Below, piece after piece: positions 25,113 to 31,609 of a stretch of DNA of 40,019 nucleotides. Made by a program: the position numbers and the translations under genes. Each line of letters opens with the position of its first letter. The first letter of the stretch is position 1. The stretch lies in contig CAZBRS010000051.1 in the NCBI GenBank assembly GCA_964494475.1, forward strand, positions 1 through 40,019, given 5' to 3'. The notes beneath the pieces were generated by a model. That model did not search any database, had not been told where the DNA came from, and was given only the letters and a program-made list of their open reading frames with translations. This stretch comes from CAZBRS01 sp964494475. GTDB lineage: Bacteria > Myxococcota_A > UBA9042 > CAZBRS01.

Positions 25113-25139
25113 ATTGCGCCGTACGGAGGACGGCGCAAT
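25113..25139 (+). promoter_or_regulatory. Hairpin presenting the Shine-Dalgarno in its loop at the DUF5989-like start
   Basis: ATTGCGCCGT (25113-25122) and ACGGCGCAAT (25130-25139) form a perfect 10-bp stem around the 7-nt loop ACGGAGG. GGAGG (25125-25129) is the Shine-Dalgarno, 8 nt before ATG 25138-25140, and the first two bases of the start codon lie in the stem. The geometry suggests translational control of this gene. Confidence 0.65.
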
Positions 25140-25383
25140 GCAAGAAGAAATGCTTCGAGACGAGAGCCTTTCGGGTCCGACGGAGCCCGAGAATCCCCCC
25201 GACGCGCAGCCCCGCCGGTTCGCGAACCGACGCGAGTTCATTGCGTGGTCGTGGTTTCGCATCCACCAGACGCGCCGGTACTGGCTGGCGCCGGTGCTGC
25301 TCGTCATCGTGGTCGCGAGCATGGTGCTGAACCTGTTCACGGGCTACAACGTCCTGCCGGCCATCTACAGCCTCATCCCCTGA
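25138..25383 (+). CDS. Small DUF5989-like membrane protein
   Basis: An 81-residue protein with an acidic, proline-rich N-terminus, then RRFANRREFIAWSWFR, and a single hydrophobic helix at the C-terminus (RRYWLAPVLLVIVVASMVLNLF, ending NVLPAIYSLIP). RR-Y/F-WL-P followed by a hydrophobic run and a P-x-IY ending matches my recollection of DUF5989. Those peptides often occur with SxtJ-like membrane proteins, carbamoyltransferases and SGNH proteins. ATG 25138 is set by GGAGG in the hairpin loop. A TTG 24 bp upstream is in frame but lacks a site. The following SGNH gene starts within its stop (TGATG). Confidence 0.6.
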   Translation: MQEEMLRDESLSGPTEPENPPDAQPRRFANRREFIAWSWFRIHQTRRYWLAPVLLVIVVASMVLNLFTGYNVLPAIYSLIP

Positions 25384-26633
25384 TGCCCCGGCTCGCGTCC
25401 GTGAGGGCTTGGTGCTTGCTGCTGGCGCTCGCGTCCGGGTGCGCGCGCCCGATCTGCGAGCCCGCCGACCGCCGTTGCCGTGACCTCGAGAGGCTCCTCG
25501 AGATCCAGGCGCTGCTCCAGATCGATCCGGGGCTGCGCTGGCGGCAACGTGCCAACCTCGACGTCCTGTTCGAGGGCACGCGCGTGGTCACCGACGAGCA
25601 CGGGTTTCGCGTGGACCCCACGGAGCCTGTTCCGAAGCCTGCACCGGAGGCGCCCATCATCGCCGCGTTCGGCGCCAGCCCCGACTTCGGGTACGGGGTC
25701 GAGGCCTCGGAGGCGTGGCCGGCCCGCCTGGCCCGGGGGTTGGCGGAGCAGGGCCTCGGCGCGCGCGTGGTCAACGCCGGGCAGATCGGCTACTCGTCGT
25801 GGCAGGGGCTACGGCTCTACGACCTGACGAAGCGCTGGCTTCCCTTCCGTGTGGCCATCGTCAGCTTCGTGGTGAACGACGTCGAGCAGCTCCGTTTCTT
25901 CTTTCCCGATGGGCACGACGACCGGTCGTCGGTCGCTCCGAGCGGCGCGAGCGCAACCCTCCGCAACGCCCTGTCCGCGTGGGCGCCGTTCGAGGCGTTA
26001 CGGAGGGCGGTCTTTCGCTCGGTCGCGCGCCGGATCGATCCGGATCGTCCCCGCGAATTGCTCACGCACGCGTTCGTGCGCGTCCTGCCCGCCGACTACG
26101 AGGAGAACCTGCGGGGCTTCGTCAACCGTGGCCGCCGCCTGGGCGTCGCGACGGTCTTCCTCCAGATGCCCTTCCGGCTGCCCGAGCCGGTGCCCGACGC
26201 GCCGCCCGGCATCGAGGAGCGCCTCGACGAGATCGAGAAGCTGCTGGTCTTGGGTGACGCCGCCGGGGCGAGGAGCCTGGCTGATCAGGCGGTCGCGCAG
26301 GACCCGTTCCATCGGCGGGCGTGGCGGCTGCGCGCGCAGGCGCGCGATGCGCTGGGCGACACCGAGGGGGCGCGCGCCGACTACGCCGAGGCCGTGCGAC
26401 ACATGATCCACGGCTGTGCGCGCGACGCGCGAACGTACAACGCCATCATGAAGCGTGTGGCCGACGAGACCGGTACGCCCGTGGTCGACGCGGCCTCCCT
26501 TCTGGGGGGCGACCGGGCCGACATGGAACTCTTCGTCCCCGGCGACTACATCCACCCCAACGCCGAGGGGCACCGGCGCATCGCGCTGAAGGTGCTCGAG
26601 ATTCTCCCGGGCCTACTCTCCCGAGTCCGGTGA
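25383..26633 (+). CDS. SGNH-like lipoprotein with internal TPR-like segment
   Basis: The 416-residue protein has a lipobox (LLLALASGC, Cys20). SGNH/GDSL blocks follow: FGASPDFGYGVEASEAWPARLA near 96-117 (Ser99 in the nucleophile position, although the usual GDS Asp is Ala), VNAGQIGYSSWQGL, FVVNDVE near 164-170, and DYIHPNAEGH near 388. Asp and His of the dyad are kept. Residues of about 280-345 hold a TPR-like helical insert (LVLGDAAGARSLADQAVAQDPFHRRAWRLRAQARDALGD). Family members are acyl-ester hydrolases or acetyltransferases of cell-surface glycans; hydrolysis here is plausible but unproven. The start overlaps the upstream stop. Its 3' end overlaps the convergent PP-loop gene by 21 bp. 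Confidence 0.75.
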   Translation: MPRLASVRAWCLLLALASGCARPICEPADRRCRDLERLLEIQALLQIDPGLRWRQRANLDVLFEGTRVVTDEHGFRVDPTEPVPKPAPEAPIIAAFGASPDFGYGVEASEAWPARLARGLAEQGLGARVVNAGQIGYSSWQGLRLYDLTKRWLPFRVAIVSFVVNDVEQLRFFFPDGHDDRSSVAPSGASATLRNALSAWAPFEALRRAVFRSVARRIDPDRPRELLTHAFVRVLPADYEENLRGFVNRGRRLGVATVFLQMPFRLPEPVPDAPPGIEERLDEIEKLLVLGDAAGARSLADQAVAQDPFHRRAWRLRAQARDALGDTEGARADYAEAVRHMIHGCARDARTYNAIMKRVADETGTPVVDAASLLGGDRADMELFVPGDYIHPNAEGHRRIALKVLEILPGLLSRVR

Positions 26634-27476
26634 CACGAGCTCGGCGGGGTTCGCCAGGTAGGCGAACAGGCCCCCCTCGTCACGGCCCGTCGCGAGCCCG
26701 TCGAGCAGGCCGCGGGCGTCGTCGAGCAACTCGCCAAAGTAGGCGAGGACGGTGCGCTCGTACTCGGGCCAGCGCTCGGGCCCGCCGTAGACCCAGTAGA
26801 TGAACAGGTTGGGCAGCACGAACTGGTAGCAGCGCGCCTGGGACTGGCGATCGCGCTCGGTGCCCTTGTAGTTCTCGGTGTCCGAGAGGCCCAGGCGCTT
26901 CAGCAGCCGTCCGGTCGTGTTCGCGGTGGCCGGCGGCCGCTGGGCCTGGCCGGGCGCGACCGCCTTGGTGATGTAGGGGACCGCGGGATCGACGTCGTAC
27001 GACAGCACGGGGGTGTGATAGGTCAGGCCGTAGCCGCTCGCGAACTCGCGAAAGAGCTCGATGACCCGGTCCATGTGCCCCGGGAAGAAGGGCCAGTCGT
27101 GGGTGATGCCGTCGGCGTAGTCCGTGAACCCGTGGTGGAGGCACCAGGCCATCGTCCCGATCTGGTTGGCCAGCGCACAGAAGCCGCACTGCTGGAGCGT
27201 GAAGAAGCCGTAGCGGCGCACGTAGCTCCAGCGCTTGTTCATCGTCAGGTGCTCGGCCAGCGCCGTGGTCTCGCAGACCGCGTGGCGAATGCCGCGGTCG
27301 GGAAAGCGCCGCGCCAGGCGGGCCGCGTTGTTGCGCGCGTTCCGGGCGTCGCTGAACCCCACGCGGGTGTACGTGAGCAGGTCGATCTCGGCGAACTGCT
27401 CGGCCATCAGGGCCGACGCGGCCGTCGAGTCGGTGCCTCCGGAGAACAGGATCGCGGCGCGTCCGGTCGGGCTCAT
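26613..27476 (-). CDS. PP-loop (N-type) ATP pyrophosphatase family protein
   Basis: The 287-residue protein starts with an adenine-nucleotide alpha-hydrolase fold. AAILFSGGTDSTAASALMAEQF holds the PP-loop SGGTDS at 12-17, and IDLLTYTRVGFSDARN follows. Such enzymes adenylate a carbonyl or carboxyl group and let a nitrogen or sulfur nucleophile displace AMP. After it comes FFTLQQCGFCALANQIG (Cys97 and Cys100, a CxxC that could bind metal or sulfur) and an aromatic-rich region with YADGITHDWPFFPGH. It does not look like GuaA, QueC, TilS, ThiI, TtcA or the WbpG sugar amidotransferase, so the substrate is unassigned. It is the last gene of a three-gene operon; each junction is an ATGA overlap. Confidence 0.75.
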   Translation of the reverse strand: MSPTGRAAILFSGGTDSTAASALMAEQFAEIDLLTYTRVGFSDARNARNNAARLARRFPDRGIRHAVCETTALAEHLTMNKRWSYVRRYGFFTLQQCGFCALANQIGTMAWCLHHGFTDYADGITHDWPFFPGHMDRVIELFREFASGYGLTYHTPVLSYDVDPAVPYITKAVAPGQAQRPPATANTTGRLLKRLGLSDTENYKGTERDRQSQARCYQFVLPNLFIYWVYGGPERWPEYERTVLAYFGELLDDARGLLDGLATGRDEGGLFAYLANPAELVSPDSGE

Positions 27477-28585
27477 CTCGAGGCTCCTCGTAGCAGGGGG
27501 GCGACCCGCCGGGCCAGGATGGCCATCGTGGTCCGAATGCCTTCGGCGTTCCAGTGCCGGTCGGGGAGGGTCCCGGCCGCGGCCCAGGTCTCGTCGAACG
27601 ACACGTCGAACTCGGCGACGTCGGGGTGGGCGCCGAACCATTCGGCGAGCATGCGCTGGAGGGCGACGTCCTCGGCGCTGTCCGGGAAGGGGCTGTCGAA
27701 GTGCGAGGCGTCGCGCAGGTCGGGGACGAGCAGCAGGGGAGTCCCGGCGGCGGCGTCGAGGAACGCGTCGAGGTTCTCGCGCACCTGGCAGACCATGTCG
27801 GCGGCCGAGCACGCGGCCCCGGCGGCGGGGATCAGCCGCGCGTAGAGCATCTCCCAGTGCGCCGCGACGAACAGCCGGAACAGGGGGCTGGTTGCCAGCA
27901 GCTCGCGCCGTTCGTCGAGGCCCGAGGGGGCGGCCGCGTGGTGCCCCGGGAGGTAGACCACGAGGAGGTCCGGGGCCAGCCGCTCGCGCGCTTCTCGCAC
28001 GAGGCGGGTCATGGCGTTGGTCGCCTCCATGGACGAGGCGAAGTTGTAGACGCGCGTCTCGAGCCTGTGATCGACACGCAGGCTCTCTTCGAGGCGAACG
28101 TGCGGAGCGTCGGCGTCGGCGACCCCCGAACCGAAGATCATCGAGCATCCGACCAGCGCCACGACAGGGACCCCCGCCGGTCGATCGCGGCCCGGGTCAC
28201 CGCGCTTGCCGAACTCGTCGCGGGAGAACGCGTGATGCGCTCCCGGGGGCATGGGAAGCTCGGCCTCGGTGGCGCGCTGGAGGTGCGCGTGGTGCGCCTG
28301 CAACCAGTTCCCGTACCCCGCGAGGCCGAGGGCCAGGAGGGCCAGGGCCAGCGCCCAGCGGGCGAGGGCCGGGAGTCGGGGCGGCCGGCCGCGGCAGGCG
28401 AACGAGAGGGCGAGCCAGACCAGCGCCGCAGCGCCGGCCAGCCAGCCCTCGGTGCCCAGGGTCTTCCGGGCCGTGAAGAGCAGGGCGGCGGCGGGAAGCC
28501 AGAGAGCCGTCAGGCACCCCACGGCCGTTCGCGCGATCGCCAGGGCGTCGCCGGGCCACGAGCCCCGGGTCGACCTCGTCGTCAT
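27473..28585 (-). CDS. Membrane-anchored SGNH-like protein
   Basis: The 370-residue protein has two or three N-terminal membrane segments (TAVGCLTALWLPAAALLF, LAGAAALVWLALSFAC, WALALALLALGLAGYG). The extracytoplasmic domain resembles SGNH hydrolases: VALVGCSMIFGSGV near 142-155 (GDS replaced by GCS, Ser near 147), RVYNFASSMEATNAM, LLVVYLPGH, and DRHWNAEGI near 341 supplying the Asp and His. The combination recalls AlgX/PatB-like O-acetyl-handling proteins, but no partner acyltransferase is nearby. It sits between a one-TM protein gene and the PP-loop gene with 4-bp overlaps on both sides. A link to the other SGNH protein (25383) is likely by convergence only. Confidence 0.72.
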   Translation of the reverse strand: MTTRSTRGSWPGDALAIARTAVGCLTALWLPAAALLFTARKTLGTEGWLAGAAALVWLALSFACRGRPPRLPALARWALALALLALGLAGYGNWLQAHHAHLQRATEAELPMPPGAHHAFSRDEFGKRGDPGRDRPAGVPVVALVGCSMIFGSGVADADAPHVRLEESLRVDHRLETRVYNFASSMEATNAMTRLVREARERLAPDLLVVYLPGHHAAAPSGLDERRELLATSPLFRLFVAAHWEMLYARLIPAAGAACSAADMVCQVRENLDAFLDAAAGTPLLLVPDLRDASHFDSPFPDSAEDVALQRMLAEWFGAHPDVAEFDVSFDETWAAAGTLPDRHWNAEGIRTTMAILARRVAPLLRGASR

Positions 28586-28833
28586 TGGAGTCGTCCGATG
28601 AACCAGCGGACCAGCCCGACGAGGGCTCCGTAGGCGGCGTTCATGGAACGCCCGAGGGCGTCGGAGAACGCGATGCGGGCCCGGTAGGGGAGCAGCAGAA
28701 CGAACGCCAGCAGCACGACCCCCACGAGCCCCAACACGACCCTGCCGACGAGGGATCGCCGCCGGGGCGATACCGGCGCCGGGGAGGGAGCGCCCGGATC
28801 CGAGGGGTGGGTTTCGGTCGACGCGTCGCTCAT
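28582..28833 (-). CDS. Small single-pass membrane protein
   Basis: The 83-residue protein has an acidic/proline-rich N-terminal tail of about 25 residues, then one strong hydrophobic helix (VGRVVLGLVGVVLLAFVLLLPYRAR). An amphipathic C-terminus ends ALVGLVRWFIGRLQ. ATG 28833 follows GGGGG. It opens the operon with the SGNH and PP-loop genes, overlapping the former by 4 bp, and by position and size resembles the small DUF5989-like peptide beside the other SGNH gene. No convincing promoter was seen in the 60 bp upstream. Confidence 0.6.
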   Translation of the reverse strand: MSDASTETHPSDPGAPSPAPVSPRRRSLVGRVVLGLVGVVLLAFVLLLPYRARIAFSDALGRSMNAAYGALVGLVRWFIGRLQ

Positions 28834-28893
28834 CGTCCCCCTGCCGTCGCGGTTCTCGATGTTGCCGCGTCGTCTACTAACGAGATGGTTACC

Positions 28894-28918
28894 AAAAAGC
28901 AAGCGTCGCGCCGCTCGC
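28894..28918 (-). terminator. Intrinsic terminator after the nitrogenase-like operon
   Basis: On the minus strand GCGAGCG (28918-28912), loop GCGCGA and CGCTTGC (28905-28899) form a 7-bp stem with one G-U pair, followed directly by TTTTT (28898-28894). It starts 8 nt past the stop at 28926. It should end the nitrogenase-like transcript before the SGNH/PP-loop operon. Confidence 0.7.
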
Positions 28919-28925
28919 GCCCCGT

Positions 28926-30248
28926 TCAGCGCGCCTCGAGGTGGACGAGCTCCTGCAGCACGCGCAGCGCGCCGTTGAAGCCCAGCCAGGGCGACGGGTA
29001 CAGGTAGTGCCGGCCGGTCGACGGGAAGCCGAGCTCGAGGAAGGGCGGCGCGTGGGGCGCGAGCAGCGCCCTCTCGGTGGCGGTGCCGATGGCCAGGTCG
29101 AGGTGCCCGACTGCGCTCGTGTCGGACGCCCCCGACGGGTCGACCAGGGCCTCGATTTCGCGCGGCAGGGGATCCTCGAGCCAGACCAGGTCGGCCGGCA
29201 GGCCCTCGCCCCCGGCCTGGCGGAGGAGCCGCTCGACGTCGGCGCGTCCGCCCGGGCTGCGGTGCAGCACGCCCACCACGGCGGGACGGGCCTCGACCTC
29301 GGTGAGCAGCGCGAGCAGGCCCGCGGCCAGGGGGGCGTCGGCGAACACGGCCACGCGCTTGCCGGCCAGGCGGCGCCGCGCGGCGTCGAGCAGGGGGCGC
29401 ACGCGCTTGAGCTCGGCGTTGACGATCGGGCTCACGCGCGCCTCGGGCACCCCCGCCGCGGCGGCGACCTGGCCCAGCCAGCGGCGGGTCCCCCCCACGC
29501 CCATGGGGAGCGCGGTGGCGATGGGCACGCAGCCGCGGGCCTCGAGCGTGGGGGACAGGCGCGCCGCGTGAGGGAGCAGCAGGTGGTGGCGGGCGTGCAC
29601 GGCTGTGGCGAGCGTGGCATAGGGCTCGCCCGAGGTGAGCACGGCCCGCGCCTTCAGGCCGAGGGCCAGCAACAGCTTGCGCAGCTCGGAGACGTTGGCC
29701 ACCTGGTCCAGCTCGTACCGGTCGAACAGGTTGCCGTAGATCGCGATCTCGTCGTCGCGGAGCGGGGCGTCGGCCGCCGGCCACTCCCAGCGCTCGAGCA
29801 CGGCCCGGAGGGTGAGCTCGAAGCCCGTGTACAGGTCCGAGGCCGGGCCGGGATCGCCGATGACCACCACGTGCGCGCCCGTCCTGGCTTCGGCTCGCTC
29901 GATCACGTCGTCGAGCTGGCGGCTCTGCAGGCGCACCGGCGTGGAGAGGGGAATGACCACCAGCCCGGCCTTCCGGCGAGCCGTCCATTGCTCGATCTCC
30001 TCCTCGAGCTGGGCGGTCGAGCCGCTGATCACGTCGTCGTCGACGAGCTGGGAGTAGCGCCGCCGGTTGTGCGCGTCGGCGAGCGCGTCGTGCTCGACCA
30101 CGTGGCGCACGGTCTTGACCTTGCAGCCGGTGGCCGCGTGCAGCACGCACAGCGCATCGGGGATGCCATGCACGGCGAGGTAGGCGCCGAGCAGCGTTGT
30201 GTGGCTCGAGGGGCGGATGGTGTAGGCGTCGAGGGCGGACGGGGTCAT
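28926..30248 (-). CDS. Nitrogenase component 1-like subunit (NifK/BchB-type), unassigned
   Basis: The 440-residue protein has the fold pattern of oxidoreductase/nitrogenase component 1: HTTLLGAYLAVHGIPDALCVLHAATGCK (Cys34, Cys42), RYSQLVDDDVISGSTAQLEEEI, and repeated Rossmann-like segments (VVVIGDPG, RVAVFADAPLAAGLLALL). It has a cysteine at the GC position, but where NifD-type proteins have the TxC of the third ligand this one reads IPLSTPVRLQ with no Cys, as often in the partner subunit. Flanking NifE/N, NifB or NifH genes are absent. Closest known roles in the superfamily include protochlorophyllide and chlorophyllide reduction, F430 synthesis and methylthioalkane reduction; none is assigned. 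It overlaps the upstream paralog by 4 bp. Confidence 0.8.
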   Translation of the reverse strand: MTPSALDAYTIRPSSHTTLLGAYLAVHGIPDALCVLHAATGCKVKTVRHVVEHDALADAHNRRRYSQLVDDDVISGSTAQLEEEIEQWTARRKAGLVVIPLSTPVRLQSRQLDDVIERAEARTGAHVVVIGDPGPASDLYTGFELTLRAVLERWEWPAADAPLRDDEIAIYGNLFDRYELDQVANVSELRKLLLALGLKARAVLTSGEPYATLATAVHARHHLLLPHAARLSPTLEARGCVPIATALPMGVGGTRRWLGQVAAAAGVPEARVSPIVNAELKRVRPLLDAARRRLAGKRVAVFADAPLAAGLLALLTEVEARPAVVGVLHRSPGGRADVERLLRQAGGEGLPADLVWLEDPLPREIEALVDPSGASDTSAVGHLDLAIGTATERALLAPHAPPFLELGFPSTGRHYLYPSPWLGFNGALRVLQELVHLEAR

Positions 30249-31573
30249 GCGTCTCCCAGGGGCGTCGCCGGCGGGGGGCCGGCGAGCCGTTCGAAGTAGT
30301 CGGAGCCGAGCAGGTGCTCGAGGCGCGCGACCGCCGCGGGCACCTCGTCGTAGCCGTGGCCGAAGGCCGCGGGCAGCAACCGCAGGAAGGGCACCGCCGC
30401 CGCCGCCACCTCGTGGTGCAGGAAGTCGGCGCCGTGGAAGAGGTCGACCGGGTGCTCGCGCAGCACCTGCCTGAGGGCGCCGGGGTCGCGGAAGATCACG
30501 AAGCGGGGCGGCGCGCCCACGTCGGCCAGCACCCGCGCCACGCGCTCGCGGTTCGAGGAATCATCGGGGCCTTGCACGAAGATGGTCGGTTCGAACCCGA
30601 GCTCAACGAAGAAGGGCAGGTCGGGCAGGCCTTCGGCCGCAACCAGGCGCGTGGCATAGGCCAGCTGGGAGCCCACGTTGCAGCCGACCCGCAGCGTGCG
30701 GCCGGCGTGGCGTGCGCGGAACGCCGCGATCGCCGCCACGGCGCGTCGGCGCTCGTGGCCCAGGGCCTGCTCGATCCGCGTGGGTTCGAGGCCGGCGGCC
30801 TCGGCGATGCGCGCGAGGAAGGCGTCGGTCGAGGCCACGCCCACCGGCAGCGGCACCTCGACCGAGCGCGTGCCGAGCTCGGCCTCGCAGAGGCGGCGGA
30901 ATTCGAGCAGCAGGTTCGGCCCCGGGTGCACCGTGAGGGCGGCCTGGCCCAGGCGCGCGAAGTCGGCGGCGGAGCTCTGCTCGTCGACCACGAGCTCGAC
31001 GTGCAGCCCCAGCTCGCCCAGCATGGACCGGAGCGCCGGCCCCTGCTCGCGCTCGAAGCCCACCAGGCTCACCGTCGACCGGGTGACGTGCTCGACCCGC
31101 CGCGCGCCGCGGGCCATCAGCGCGTAGAACGTGTCCATCATCTCGGCGGGCGACTTCGGCACCAGGCCGTGCGTGCGCCAGGCGAGCACCGGCAGGCCCA
31201 GGCGCTTCGTGGCGTCGGCGGCCACGAGCATCACGTCGTCGCCCACCATGGCCGTGGAGCAGGTGGTGAGCACGAGGATGGAGGGGGGCCGCAGCTCGGC
31301 CGCGAGGACGTCGAGCGCCTCGGCCAGCTTGGAGGGCCCCCTGCCGGCCACCAGGTCGGTGTCGGTCAGGTGGGTCGAGAACAGCCGCCGGTGCAACCTC
31401 TTCGCCGCGAAGCCCGGTTTGTCGAGCACGTTGACGCAGTCGCGGTCCCCGTGGATGAGCACCACGAGGTCCGAGCGCGCCTCGGCGATCATCTCGACCA
31501 GGGCCTGGAACGCACACACCTCCTGGCCCAGCAGGGCGCCGGGGTACATGCGGTAGGGCCGGAAGCGGGGCAT
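30245..31573 (-). CDS. Nitrogenase component 1-like subunit (NifD/BchN-type), unassigned
   Basis: The 442-residue partner keeps a three-cysteine pattern at positions expected for nitrogenase-family cluster ligands: LLGQEVCAFQAL (Cys20), LIHGDRDCVNVL (Cys46), and LVLTTCSTAMVGDDVMLVA (Cys105). The STHLTDTDLVAGRGPSKLAEAL motif is the usual one between them, so an interface Fe-S cluster is plausible. The molybdenum-cofactor Cys/His pair of true NifD is not recognisable. It lies 36 bp after the stop of the sialidase/metalloprotease gene, has a poor Shine-Dalgarno, and overlaps its partner by 4 bp (stop/start ATGA). A NifH/BchL-like ATPase partner must be elsewhere if the complex is active. Confidence 0.82.
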   Translation of the reverse strand: MPRFRPYRMYPGALLGQEVCAFQALVEMIAEARSDLVVLIHGDRDCVNVLDKPGFAAKRLHRRLFSTHLTDTDLVAGRGPSKLAEALDVLAAELRPPSILVLTTCSTAMVGDDVMLVAADATKRLGLPVLAWRTHGLVPKSPAEMMDTFYALMARGARRVEHVTRSTVSLVGFEREQGPALRSMLGELGLHVELVVDEQSSAADFARLGQAALTVHPGPNLLLEFRRLCEAELGTRSVEVPLPVGVASTDAFLARIAEAAGLEPTRIEQALGHERRRAVAAIAAFRARHAGRTLRVGCNVGSQLAYATRLVAAEGLPDLPFFVELGFEPTIFVQGPDDSSNRERVARVLADVGAPPRFVIFRDPGALRQVLREHPVDLFHGADFLHHEVAAAAVPFLRLLPAAFGHGYDEVPAAVARLEHLLGSDYFERLAGPPPATPLGDA

Positions 31574-31609
31574 GGGCGGGGGCTCGCGACCCGTGACTGC
31601 GGGTTCACG

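Noticed and set aside
30245..31573. Chlorophyll or bacteriochlorophyll biosynthesis (BchNB) identity
   Set aside because: No other photosynthesis gene is present and the motifs only support the superfamily level.
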